Assembly: GCF_052055485.1 (NCBI RefSeq)
Contig: NZ_CP197171.1
Coordinates: forward strand, 2,914,001-2,978,000
DNA length: 64,000 nt
From: Amphibacillus sp052055485
GTDB lineage: Bacteria; Bacillota; Bacilli; Bacillales; Amphibacillaceae
Direction: 5' to 3'
Made by a program: the position numbers and the translations under genes. Below, piece by piece: positions 43,353-52,066 of this stretch (position 1 is the first letter of the stretch; each line of letters opens with the position of its first letter). The notes beneath the pieces were generated by a model. It made no database searches, was not told the origin of the DNA, and saw only the letters and a program-made list of their open reading frames with translations.

Positions 43353-43859
43353 ATGAAGATAGAGCTAAAGTCAATAGAAACAAAACAAGATATTACGACA
43401 CTTTCACCATTAGTTGAGAAAATTTGGCGTGAAGTCTTTCCACCTATTATTGGCGCAGCACAGACAGAATATATGCTGCGCCATTATCAATCAACGGATG
43501 ACATTCAGCGTGAGATCGCGACAGGCGTCCAATATTATTTGATTGAAGCAGAAAATGGATCGGCTGGTTACCTTGCTTTTGATATACATGAGGATTATCT
43601 GTTTATTAGTAAATTGTATTTATTGGGTAGTGAACAGAACAAAGGACTTTCATCATATCTTTTTGATTGGTTGGAGAAACAAGCGCATAAAGCTGGAAAA
43701 AGTCGCTTGCATCTTCATGTAAATCGACACAATGAAAAAGCCATTTCTGTATATCAGCACAAAGGTTTTTCGATTGTTCAGTCTGCTGTTAGCGATATTG
43801 GTAATGGATTTGTGATGGATGATTATTATATGGAGAAGACGATAACTAACTTTAAATAG
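43353..43859 (+). CDS. GNAT family N-acetyltransferase (PaiA-like)
   Basis: 168 residues. KIWREVFPPIIGAAQTEYML resembles PaiA-type spermidine/spermine acetyltransferases (YM), with LFISKLYLLGSEQNKGLSSY as acetyl-CoA site (the usual RGKG is QNKG) and HVNRHNEKAISVYQHKGFSI. Substrate unproven. I take ATG 43353; the frame could begin one codon earlier at GTG. Terminator follows. Confidence 0.9.
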   Translation: MKIELKSIETKQDITTLSPLVEKIWREVFPPIIGAAQTEYMLRHYQSTDDIQREIATGVQYYLIEAENGSAGYLAFDIHEDYLFISKLYLLGSEQNKGLSSYLFDWLEKQAHKAGKSRLHLHVNRHNEKAISVYQHKGFSIVQSAVSDIGNGFVMDDYYMEKTITNFK

Positions 43860-43873
43860 TAATATCAGGATGT

Positions 43874-43914
43874 AAAATGATAGAGCCTACTTCTCTCGAC
43901 TCTATCATTTTCTT
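43874..43914. terminator. Terminator after the GNAT pair
   Basis: AAATGATAGAG and CTCTATCATTT form an 11-bp stem followed by TCTT. Confidence 0.8.
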
Positions 43915-44112
43915 CGTATGGCAATATCACTAGTAGAAAAAGCGGCTTTTAAAAGGGTTCACTCAAAATAAAACAAATCTTCAAATTGGCAATACATAAA
44001 ATAAGCGTCAATTTTGCTGTTGGATTGAATTGTTCTGTTTCAATCGATCTTGCTTCATGGGTTCATTCAATGAGACTGTGCTTTTTAACGAATAGATAAG
44101 GTTGATTAAATT

Positions 44113-44161
44113 AATGCGTTATACAGTGAATCAAACGAAATGATTCGTATTGTAATGCATT
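44113..44161. promoter_or_regulatory. Imperfect 49-bp dyad upstream of satD
   Basis: The arms 44113-44133 (AATGCGTTATACAGTGAATC A) and 44141-44161 are inverted with about 15 of 21 positions matching around a 7-nt loop, 35 nt before satD. It is an operator or leader hairpin candidate. Confidence 0.4.
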
Positions 44162-44195
44162 ATTTGTTTTGTTAAGATAAAGTGGAGGTGATGGA

Positions 44196-44861
44196 ATGAG
44201 TTCTGATGATAAATATATTGCAATTATTGGTGATATTGCAGATTCGAAAAAAATAAAAGATCGAAAAGCATTTCAACAAAAATTTAAACATATATTGGCA
44301 GATATAAATGACAGGTACGTAGCTGACATGGCGGCAAAATTTACGATTACGTTAGGCGATGAATTTCAAGGATTAGTAAACAATGGGGCTTATATTATCA
44401 AAATGATGATGGAGATAGAGATGGCAATGGCTCCGGTTGAATTACGTTTTGGAATAGGGATTGGTGATATTACTACAGATATCGATTTTAATCATTCAAC
44501 TGAAATTGATGGTCCGGCTTATCATCGAGCGAGACAAATGATTCATGAAATTGAAAAGAAAAAATCTCAATATACTGAGCGACAATCCAATATGATGATC
44601 TGTTCAGATGAAAATAATAAAGAAATAGATGAGTTATTGAATTCAATTTTTTCGGTTTGTCATGCCTTAAAATCAAAGTGGACAGACCGTCAAACAGAAA
44701 TTATCTACACCTATCTTACAAATAACCGAAATCAATATAAGACAGCAGCGATCCTTCATATTGGTCAGCCGAGTGTTAATAAAGCACTAAAAGCGGCTAG
44801 ATTCTATTCTTATCAATCAGCTATGGATACAGTTAATGCTTTTTTAAGTAGACTCTATTAA
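44196..44861 (+). CDS. satD: SatD family protein
   Basis: 221 residues. Signatures of SatD (named from the Streptococcus mutans acid-tolerance sat locus): YIAIIGDIADSKKIKDRKAF, FTITLGDEFQGLVNN and RFGIGIGDITTDID, followed by a C-terminal HTH-like part, YKTAAILHIGQPSVNKALKA. Probably a nucleotide-binding/regulatory protein; role unknown. GGAGGTG precedes the ATG. In many genomes a DUF3307 gene follows directly; here a 590-residue protein gene separates them. Confidence 0.92.
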   Translation: MSSDDKYIAIIGDIADSKKIKDRKAFQQKFKHILADINDRYVADMAAKFTITLGDEFQGLVNNGAYIIKMMMEIEMAMAPVELRFGIGIGDITTDIDFNHSTEIDGPAYHRARQMIHEIEKKKSQYTERQSNMMICSDENNKEIDELLNSIFSVCHALKSKWTDRQTEIIYTYLTNNRNQYKTAAILHIGQPSVNKALKAARFYSYQSAMDTVNAFLSRLY

Positions 44862-45037
44862 AATTAGTTATTGTTTATTTGATTTTTAAGAACAAAGGTC
44901 TATAGTGTGATGGAGTTATTAATGAACGTCAAAATTATTGTAATTGTAAAGTCTTTAACCTTATACAAAGTATAGAAATTGGTGATATTCATATCTGATT
45001 TGAATTTATGATATACACTAGGAGTGATTAGAGAAAG

Positions 45038-46810
45038 ATGGATATAAAAGGTGAACTGAAATTTGAAAATCTCATTGCACTTCAAATGAACTATCTAAAA
45101 ACTTCAGATAAAATAAGAAAACGCATTAATATGTTAAAGATTATATTTGCCGGAACATTTTTTTGTTCAATGTTTATCATTCGACCTTATTTGCAGCTGA
45201 TTAATATCGGAATTAATATTGTTTTAACACTTATATTTGCTATATTGGTATCATTTCTTTTTAGAAAAGTTGTTATTCAACGGTTAAAAAAGAATGATTA
45301 TAATATACAGCTACTGGGAGCTTTCTATTTACATTTAACTCAGGAAGGGATTGATATACAAAGAGAATCTTCTAGTAAACATGTTTCATGGATAGAAATA
45401 AATAAAGTAACTTCTGATGAGCAGAATTTTTTTCTTTATTTTGGTAATCAATCTGCTATTATCATTCCCAAACATTCATTAGACTCTGATACTCAGCTCA
45501 TTGAGTTTCTTTCTACCCATGTTGGGAAGTCAAAGATAGTAAATAAACCCAGAGTGGGTCTTAACAGAAAACAAAGAAGCGTTGTTTATTCATTATTGAT
45601 TATCGTATTAGTATTGCTAGTCGGGGCGCACTATTACTATATTCAACCCAACCATAATGTTTCGAGAGCTACATATATGGTAAACAACTTATTTATCAAT
45701 ACCGATGAAAACTTTGATTTAGAAAAAAATGAAGCAAGCCCTAAAAAAATAAAAGATTCGACAGATCAAGAACAAATAGATCGTGCCTTAAAAGCAATAA
45801 CGAAAATTGATGTAAGTAAAGACAGATATAAAGAATATTCTACTGTTATGTTAGCTCTAACCGTGATACTTAATAATGCCCAACAACAATTAGATCAAAG
45901 AGAAGGGAAGCAAATTCCAGATAGTGATAATCTTCCAAGGATGGAATTTAAAATTAATAGTGACTTATCTACGATTGAAAATTTAATAGAAAATTTCCCT
46001 TATTTGCAAAGTACATTTAATGAAATTCCTGTAGACATACAAAGCAAGATTGTTCTGCCATCATTAGATGATATTCCATTTCAAATTGAGGAAGTCTATA
46101 TAAATTATAATGACCGACACGAATCTAGAGTAGAGGTTTTCTATTCTGGGGAAGGAAAGAATTTTACAAGTTCCGTCTGGTCTTATGATGAGGGTTTATC
46201 CAAAAGAGGGGAAGAAGTTCAGCTAATCAAAGATACTATCGGATATTTTTTCGATGATGAATATAGTGATGCTATCACCATTCATTGGAGTGACCGAGAA
46301 AAAGATAGCAAACTACTTTATGCAGCTCAATTAGCTGGTGATGATGAATTTACTAAAGAGGACGTGATTCAACTTACAAACTCAATGATAGCTAACGAGG
46401 AGAATGTTTATTCCAATCCAGAACAGGAGTATATACCTAATAAAACGGATGTTATTTTAAAGAATAATAGCTTGGAAAATGTAGATATACTCGATAATTT
46501 TGTCAAAGTTGCCGGGGAAAACAGTGAAGATCAAATCAGAGTTGTAAAGTACGTTCCGACACAGGGCGTAATGATTTATGATTTGCAATCAAAATATGAT
46601 AAAAATGCAAATGAGGGTTGGATTGAAGTGATACCAGATCTAAGCTATTATCAAGCCCTAGAAGATGAAGGGCAGGATGTTTTTAATAATGCTCCACAGC
46701 AGTGTGGGAATATGTCAAAGGATATCGAAGCAGGGTATTATAAATTGTCTGAGTGTAGAACACATTGGGAATATAGCTTGCTTCCAATTGTTAGTGATAA
46801 TGAACTTTAG
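45038..46810 (+). CDS. Large membrane-anchored protein with YcxB-like N-terminal domain
   Basis: 590 residues. The first 165 residues (two helices about 33-75, then YLHLTQEGIDIQRESSSKHV SWIEINKV) look like a YcxB/PF14317 domain; another helix is at about 188-205; a long extracytoplasmic region (210-590) begins with a helical segment and ends in a folded part with two paired Cys (QQCGNMSKD and SECRTHW). I recognise no function for the outer domain. Its position between satD and DUF3307 suggests one locus. Confidence 0.6.
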   Translation: MDIKGELKFENLIALQMNYLKTSDKIRKRINMLKIIFAGTFFCSMFIIRPYLQLINIGINIVLTLIFAILVSFLFRKVVIQRLKKNDYNIQLLGAFYLHLTQEGIDIQRESSSKHVSWIEINKVTSDEQNFFLYFGNQSAIIIPKHSLDSDTQLIEFLSTHVGKSKIVNKPRVGLNRKQRSVVYSLLIIVLVLLVGAHYYYIQPNHNVSRATYMVNNLFINTDENFDLEKNEASPKKIKDSTDQEQIDRALKAITKIDVSKDRYKEYSTVMLALTVILNNAQQQLDQREGKQIPDSDNLPRMEFKINSDLSTIENLIENFPYLQSTFNEIPVDIQSKIVLPSLDDIPFQIEEVYINYNDRHESRVEVFYSGEGKNFTSSVWSYDEGLSKRGEEVQLIKDTIGYFFDDEYSDAITIHWSDREKDSKLLYAAQLAGDDEFTKEDVIQLTNSMIANEENVYSNPEQEYIPNKTDVILKNNSLENVDILDNFVKVAGENSEDQIRVVKYVPTQGVMIYDLQSKYDKNANEGWIEVIPDLSYYQALEDEGQDVFNNAPQQCGNMSKDIEAGYYKLSECRTHWEYSLLPIVSDNEL

Positions 46811-46943
46811 AACTTTTAAGCATGTTAATGCAAGTCATGAGTGTTTTAGTTGCGTAAAATAAGAACAGAATTGCTTATTTTTCTCACATAGAGATCAACA
46901 TTAAATTCTAACAAGGTTTTAAGTAAAGAAAGTGAGGGATCCA

Positions 46944-47666
46944 ATGATTAAGATTGTTTTATTGTTATTTTTAATCGGTCATGTTTTAGGTGATTTTTAT
47001 TTGCAATCTGCTAAATTGGCAGTAGGCAAAGATAAATCCTTTAACAAACTATTAAAGCATAGCCTCATATACATGTTCTCAATGATCTTAGTAACTATTC
47101 CAGTATTTAGCTTTGAGCTTTTAAAATGGGCAATCATCATTTCATTGGCTCACTTTGTTGTTGATTTAACTAAGTTCTTAATCAAAAAGATAATAGTTTT
47201 TGATCATAAATTGGACATCTCAGCCTATTTACTTGATCAACTTATTCATGTTGCAGTGATTGTTATGGTGACTGGGTTAATACCTATTCAGTCTGGAACT
47301 ATTTATTACCCCTATTTGATGCAATATATGCTAGATGGTCTTTCCTGGTTTTTAGCTTTACTCATTATTATCAAACCATTCAGTATTACGATTAAAAAAG
47401 TGTTGTTTCGATACAAGCCTGACAATAATGAAGAAGATGAAGGACACCCAAATGCAGGAGCGCTAATCGGAATGCTTGAACGTTTGATTATTCTTTTATT
47501 CCTTTCCGTTGGACAGTATTCTGCAATTGGTTTTGTTCTAACAGCAAAATCAATTGCCAGATATAATAAAATTGCTGATGACCCTAAATTTTCGGAGTAC
47601 TATTTGCTAGGGACCTTATTAAGTTCCTTATTAGTTATCGCAACCTATTTAGTGATTTTAACCTGA
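46944..47666 (+). CDS. DUF3307 membrane protein (SatE-like)
   Basis: 240 residues with about six helices. N-terminus LLLFLIGHVLGDFYLQSAKL and HFVVDLTKFLIKK match DUF3307, in which G-H-x-x-x-D-F-x-Q is conserved. ATG 46944 follows GAGGG; the GTG at 46932 lies before it. Usually the direct partner of SatD. Confidence 0.9.
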   Translation: MIKIVLLLFLIGHVLGDFYLQSAKLAVGKDKSFNKLLKHSLIYMFSMILVTIPVFSFELLKWAIIISLAHFVVDLTKFLIKKIIVFDHKLDISAYLLDQLIHVAVIVMVTGLIPIQSGTIYYPYLMQYMLDGLSWFLALLIIIKPFSITIKKVLFRYKPDNNEEDEGHPNAGALIGMLERLIILLFLSVGQYSAIGFVLTAKSIARYNKIADDPKFSEYYLLGTLLSSLLVIATYLVILT

Positions 47667-47690
47667 AAACTGATCGATTGGAGTGAGAAA

Positions 47691-48599
47691 ATGGATGACA
47701 TTATCGGCTATGAATCGTTTACTAAAATTGAACCGATTAATAAAGGTTGGTCTAATGATAAAAAATATTATATCGAAACCAATGATAATAGAAAACTGCT
47801 GCTGCGCGTTTCAGATATAGCACACTTCAATCACAAAAGCTTTGAGTTTGAAATGATGAAACAGGTTGCTGCTTTAAATATACCCATGTCACAGCCGTTG
47901 GCATTTGGAACATGTGATGATGACAAGAGTGTTTACATTCTGCTCACATGGTGCGATGGTGAAGATGCAGAGTCTATCCTACCACGACTTTCAGAAACGG
48001 AACAATATACTCTTGGCGTCAAATCAGGTGAAATCCTTAAATCAATTCATTCCATTCCTGCTCCAGCAGAACAAGAAGAATGGGAAGATTTTTTTAATCG
48101 TAAAGTAAATAATAAAATGGAACAATACAAAACATCTGGTGTCAGATTTGATGGTGATCATTTCCTTATTGATTACATTGAAAGAAACCGTCATTTACTT
48201 AAAGGCAGACCACAATGTTATCAGCATGGTGATTATCATACCGGAAATATGGTGATTTCAGCAACAGACCATATGCTTTCAATTATTGATTTTAACCGGC
48301 ATGACTTCGGTGATCCATGGGAAGAATTGAATCGAATTGTGTTTAGTGCAAAAGTAAGTCCACATTTTGCAACAGGTCAGCTTAATGGTTATTTTGGTGG
48401 AAAACCCCCGATCGATTTTTTTCAACTTTTAGCACTTTATATATCGAGTAATACACTATCAGCAATTTATTGGGCACTGTCTTTTGACGAAGAAGAGATG
48501 GTTACCATGAAAAATCAAGCGAGTGATGTTCTTGCTTGGTTTAATCATATGCGTCATCCCATACCGACTTGGTACATCAGTAGTTATTTAGATTTTTAA
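47691..48599 (+). CDS. Aminoglycoside phosphotransferase (APH) family kinase
   Basis: 302 residues. Kinase-like fold: NNRKLLLRVSDI (ATP Lys region), catalytic loop HGDYHTGNMVIS, and IIDFNRHDFGDPWEELNRI (DFG equivalent). Small-molecule kinase; drug resistance, choline/sugar kinase and homoserine kinase-like roles all exist in this family, so I do not call it a resistance gene. GGAGTGAG precedes the ATG. It starts 24 nt after the DUF3307 stop. Confidence 0.92.
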   Translation: MDDIIGYESFTKIEPINKGWSNDKKYYIETNDNRKLLLRVSDIAHFNHKSFEFEMMKQVAALNIPMSQPLAFGTCDDDKSVYILLTWCDGEDAESILPRLSETEQYTLGVKSGEILKSIHSIPAPAEQEEWEDFFNRKVNNKMEQYKTSGVRFDGDHFLIDYIERNRHLLKGRPQCYQHGDYHTGNMVISATDHMLSIIDFNRHDFGDPWEELNRIVFSAKVSPHFATGQLNGYFGGKPPIDFFQLLALYISSNTLSAIYWALSFDEEEMVTMKNQASDVLAWFNHMRHPIPTWYISSYLDF

Positions 48600-48612
48600 C
48601 TTTAGACATTGT

Positions 48613-48705
48613 CGTTGCATAAAGAAATAAATGTATGTCAAGGAGAATGATATGTTTTAGCACTGTCTGACAAATTTGACATTGATTAAAAAAGTTTATG
48701 CAACG
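48613..48705. repeat. 93-bp structure with 11-bp inverted ends
   Basis: CGTTGCATAAA (48613-48623) and TTTATGCAACG (48695-48705) are perfect inverses around 71 nt that hold no gene. Could be a degraded miniature element or a long-range RNA stem. Confidence 0.4.
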
Positions 48706-48751
48706 CTAGTAACTTTAGCAAGACATTGCAATAGATAAAGAGGTGTTATTA

Positions 48752-49153
48752 ATGACAGATTGTCCATTTTGTAACCCAGATTTAGAGCCCAATCAAAACA
48801 TAGTGATGCGTAATGAATTTTGTTTATTTTTACAGTTAGACCAAGCTAACATAAAAGGCGGACAACTTGAAGGAGCTGGTTTAATTGTGCCAAAAGAGCA
48901 TAGAGAAACCGCATTTGATTTAACAGAAGAAGAGTGGCAGGCTACTTATAGCCTGCTTCAAGATGTTAAAAAATACTTAGATGAGAAGTATCAGCCGCAG
49001 GGCTATAATCTCGGCTGGAACTGTGGAGAAATAGGAGGTCAACACGTTTTTCACTCACACTTCCATGTTATACCAAGGTATTCAGATGAACCATTAGCTG
49101 GAAAGGGCATTAGACATATGTTCAAAAGTGCAACGAATAACAGAAAAAAATAA
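48752..49153 (+). CDS. HIT family hydrolase
   Basis: 133 residues. N-terminal CPFCNP is a zinc-binding-like pair, and the histidine triad is QHVFHSHFHVIPRY. Hydrolyses nucleotidyl-phosphate bonds (e.g. AMP-lysine, Ap4A). ATG 48752 lies 7 nt after GAGG; the upstream GTG overlaps that site. Family length is about 140. Confidence 0.93.
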   Translation: MTDCPFCNPDLEPNQNIVMRNEFCLFLQLDQANIKGGQLEGAGLIVPKEHRETAFDLTEEEWQATYSLLQDVKKYLDEKYQPQGYNLGWNCGEIGGQHVFHSHFHVIPRYSDEPLAGKGIRHMFKSATNNRKK

Positions 49154-49282
49154 CTAAATCAATAGGAGCTTGTTGCTTTGAGAATGAGGATAATGTATAA
49201 AATAATTTATCGGATTTACTCTACATAGTCAGCAGGTCTTTTGCAAATGTTGAGTAGTTCATTGTCAAAAGGAGTTAAACAG

Positions 49283-49750
49283 ATGAAAATCAAAGAAATA
49301 TATGATCAAAATGTTAAGCAGGAAATATCATCATGCATTCTGGGAGCACTTCCAAATTGGTTCGGGATACCAGAAGCAACACAACAATATATTGTTGAGA
49401 GTAGTCAATATCCTTTTTTTGCAGCCCTTGATCAATCAAAAGCATTAGGCTTTATTTCAATAAAAGCAAACAATCCATATACTGTTGAGATATACGTAAT
49501 GGGTGTTCTTCCAGATTACCATAAGCAAGGATTAGGAAAAGCGTTACTAGATAAAGTCTTAAGCTGGGCTCAAGAACATGGATATGAATTTTTACAAGTA
49601 AAGACCCTCGATTCATCACATCCTGATATGCATTATGCAAAAACGAGAAAATTTTATTTGGCAGTTGGATTTAAACCTTTAGAATGTATTCCTGAAATAT
49701 GGGGAAAAGACAATCCATGTTTAATCATGGTTAAGCATCTTGATCAATAA
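49283..49750 (+). CDS. GNAT family N-acetyltransferase
   Basis: 155 residues. Acetyl-CoA motif DYHKQGLGKALLDKVLSWAQ and the C-terminal HYAKTRKFYLAVGFKPLE. Starts KIKEIYDQNVKQEISSCILG. ATG 49283 is preceded by AAAGGAG; the longer frame from 49241 has no ribosome site. Substrate unknown. Confidence 0.92.
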   Translation: MKIKEIYDQNVKQEISSCILGALPNWFGIPEATQQYIVESSQYPFFAALDQSKALGFISIKANNPYTVEIYVMGVLPDYHKQGLGKALLDKVLSWAQEHGYEFLQVKTLDSSHPDMHYAKTRKFYLAVGFKPLECIPEIWGKDNPCLIMVKHLDQ

Positions 49751-49925
49751 ACTTAAAAAGAGGAAAATAGAATCGCTTTACTTTTTTAGGACAATCACAT
49801 ATGTGAAATCCACTTCATGATGGTCACTATCTTTAAGGGTGATCATTATTTTTTTAAAATAAAATTTATAATTGATTTTAATAAAATTAAAGTATATACT
49901 TAATATTATTAAAGGGGGTTATTTT

Positions 49926-50246
49926 ATGGCAATTGAAATTGTACCTGAATGGATGGCTAATCTAGATGATGAAGATCTGTCATTTATTAAAAAGTTTATT
50001 ATGTCGTCTGGTTCACTTAAAGAAATTGCTAAAATTTATCAGGTGACTTATCCAACTGTTCGATTAAGGTTGGATCGATTGATTCAAAAAATTCAAATTA
50101 ATGAACAAGCTGAAAATGAGCCTTATGTTGCACTGATTAAACGGTTTGCAATCAATGATAAAATTGATTTTGATACAGCAAAAATATTGATTAATGAATA
50201 TAAAAATATAAAAAAGGGAGTGGAATCAGATGTGGATTCCAATTAA
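49926..50246 (+). CDS. DUF2089 family protein (small HTH regulator-like)
   Basis: 106 residues. DDEDLSFIKKFIMSSGSLKE with EIAKIYQVTYPTVRLRLDRL is a DUF2089 domain containing an HTH-like motif, so a small regulator of the downstream membrane gene is plausible. ATG 49926 follows AAAGGGGG. Overlaps the next gene by 17 nt. Confidence 0.82.
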   Translation: MAIEIVPEWMANLDDEDLSFIKKFIMSSGSLKEIAKIYQVTYPTVRLRLDRLIQKIQINEQAENEPYVALIKRFAINDKIDFDTAKILINEYKNIKKGVESDVDSN

Positions 50247-50541
50247 TACGCTAATCATCTTGATGTTATTTGGCGGAATTATATGGTTACAGTTCTATCT
50301 TTCAAAGCAAGACAACAAATGGTTAGGTTTAATTTTACCAATTATCTCACTCGTCTTTTCGATAATAATTATCCTTAATATAATAGCTTCAAATATGACA
50401 GAGTTTCTTACAACGGCTATTCCTACTTTTCTAATGTCAAATTTTCCAACGCTGATATTATTAGCGATTTATTTTTCAATGAGAAAAAAACTAAAGTCAA
50501 GAAATGAATTGGATAAAATGAACGTTCAAGATTTAAATTAA
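50230..50541 (+). CDS. Small membrane protein coupled to DUF2089
   Basis: 103 residues with three helices (about 5-24, 32-52, 62-83) and a charged tail. Overlaps the DUF2089 gene, the usual arrangement for this pair. Function unknown. Confidence 0.72.
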   Translation: MWIPINTLIILMLFGGIIWLQFYLSKQDNKWLGLILPIISLVFSIIIILNIIASNMTEFLTTAIPTFLMSNFPTLILLAIYFSMRKKLKSRNELDKMNVQDLN

Positions 50542-50693
50542 GGCTAGAAAAAATGGTAAACACAATGTAAATATCTCGAAGGAATGGGCACTGGGTCTAC
50601 AATGATCTAGTGTTTTTTATTTAAAGATAGCAATAAAAACAAACATCTAGTATGATGGAAAGTGGACTTTTTAATAGAGAAAGGTAAATGTAG

Positions 50694-52025
50694 ATGAGTC
50701 ATCATGAATTAAAAATGAAAAAGAATTTAAAAACGATTGATCTAGTTTTATTAGGATTAGGAGCAGTTGTAGGAACAGGCATTTTTGTAATTACCGGAAC
50801 AGCAGCTAATGAATATGCTGGTCCTGGCTTAGTATTCTCCTTTATGATTGCTGGGCTGGTCATTATTTTGATTGGCTTATGCTATGCTGAGTTTTCTTCA
50901 CGATTACCTGTAGCAGGGGGCCCATATGCTTATATGTTAGCTGTTTCAGGAAAACGAATTGCATGGATTGCAGGTTGGTTTACTATCTGGGAATATTTAT
51001 TGGCTTCAGCTTCGGTAGCATCAGGCTGGTCAGGTTATTTAAACGGTTTTTTAACGAGCTTGGGTATTCCTTTGCCAACCATTTTTCAAGCTTCTTATGA
51101 TCCAGAAGCAGGGACTTACATTGATTTAATTGCTATTTTGATGACATTAATAGTGACTTGGCTTGTTGCACAAGAAGCTAAAAAGGCGTTGAGATTAAAT
51201 AATATGCTATTTTTTCTTAAATTTATTTTAATTGCCTTATTTATTGTTGTTGGTATGTTTTATATTGAACCGAATAATTGGACACCTGTTATGCCTTTTG
51301 GCTTTTCGGGGGTTGCATCTGGAGCGACACTTGTCTTTTTTGCTTTTTTGGGATTTGACTCAATTAGTATGGCGGCAGAAGAGGTTGAAGCACCTCAAAA
51401 AAGTTTGCCACGTGGAATATTGCTTGCCATCGGTATTTCAACATTGCTATATATTTTGGTAACAGTCGTATTAACAGGTATTGTACCTTTTACAGATTTA
51501 GGTGTGAAGGATCCAGTTGCTTTTGCGCTGCGGTATGTTGATCAGAACATCATCGCAGCAGTTATATCAGTTGGAGCCATTCTAACCTTACTAACGGTAT
51601 TAATTGCCATGTTATATGGCTTAGCACGACTTCTTTATGCAATGAGTAAAGGAAATTTACTACCAAGGTATTTAAACCATGTTGATAACAAAACGGGAAC
51701 TCCGCAACGGGCAACGTGGGTGGCTGGTTCAATTGCTGCATTATTTTCAGGGATAATCCCGTTACAATCACTTGCAGAACTGACTAATCTTGTTACACTT
51801 GTTGTCATGATGATGCTAGCAATTGGCATCATATTATTACGAAAACAACAAGGCGAACCAGTAAAAGGTCAATTTAGAGTACCATGGGTCCCTTTTATTC
51901 CGATCGTTACAGTCCTTATTACAGGTTATCTTATTTTGCAATTAGGAGCCTTAACTTGGCTACTGTTTTTCTTTTGTTTCTTAGCTGGGATCATTATTTA
52001 CTTTTTTTATGCTAGAAAAGCTTAA
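50694..52025 (+). CDS. APC superfamily amino acid permease (CAT type)
   Basis: 443 residues, about twelve helices. Starts LVLLGLGAVVGTGIFVITGT (helix 1 with the unwound G-x-G), ELSSRLP-like AEFSSRLPVAGGPYAYMLAV, FLGFDSISMAAEEVEAPQKS and DNKTGTPQRATWVAG. Close to YfnA/CAT transporters. AAAGG ribosome site. The SelO gene starts 42 nt after it. Confidence 0.94.
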   Translation: MSHHELKMKKNLKTIDLVLLGLGAVVGTGIFVITGTAANEYAGPGLVFSFMIAGLVIILIGLCYAEFSSRLPVAGGPYAYMLAVSGKRIAWIAGWFTIWEYLLASASVASGWSGYLNGFLTSLGIPLPTIFQASYDPEAGTYIDLIAILMTLIVTWLVAQEAKKALRLNNMLFFLKFILIALFIVVGMFYIEPNNWTPVMPFGFSGVASGATLVFFAFLGFDSISMAAEEVEAPQKSLPRGILLAIGISTLLYILVTVVLTGIVPFTDLGVKDPVAFALRYVDQNIIAAVISVGAILTLLTVLIAMLYGLARLLYAMSKGNLLPRYLNHVDNKTGTPQRATWVAGSIAALFSGIIPLQSLAELTNLVTLVVMMMLAIGIILLRKQQGEPVKGQFRVPWVPFIPIVTVLITGYLILQLGALTWLLFFFCFLAGIIIYFFYARKA

Positions 52026-52066
52026 ATATGCACAAGCTAAATGCTGATGATCAGAAAGGAGATATT

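Larger units (their letters stand above)
43860..44195. other. Intergenic region before satD
   Basis: It contains the terminator at 43874 and the 49-bp imperfect dyad at 44113. No gene is supported in the remainder. Confidence 0.5.

Noticed and set aside
47691..48599. Aminoglycoside resistance gene
   Set aside because: The APH fold is shared by many metabolic kinases; nothing here shows antibiotic specificity or a resistance context.
49207..49222. TTTATCGGATTT resembling the left end of the TnpB element
   Set aside because: Only 12 nt match and neither the rest of the left end nor a right end follows; it may be chance.
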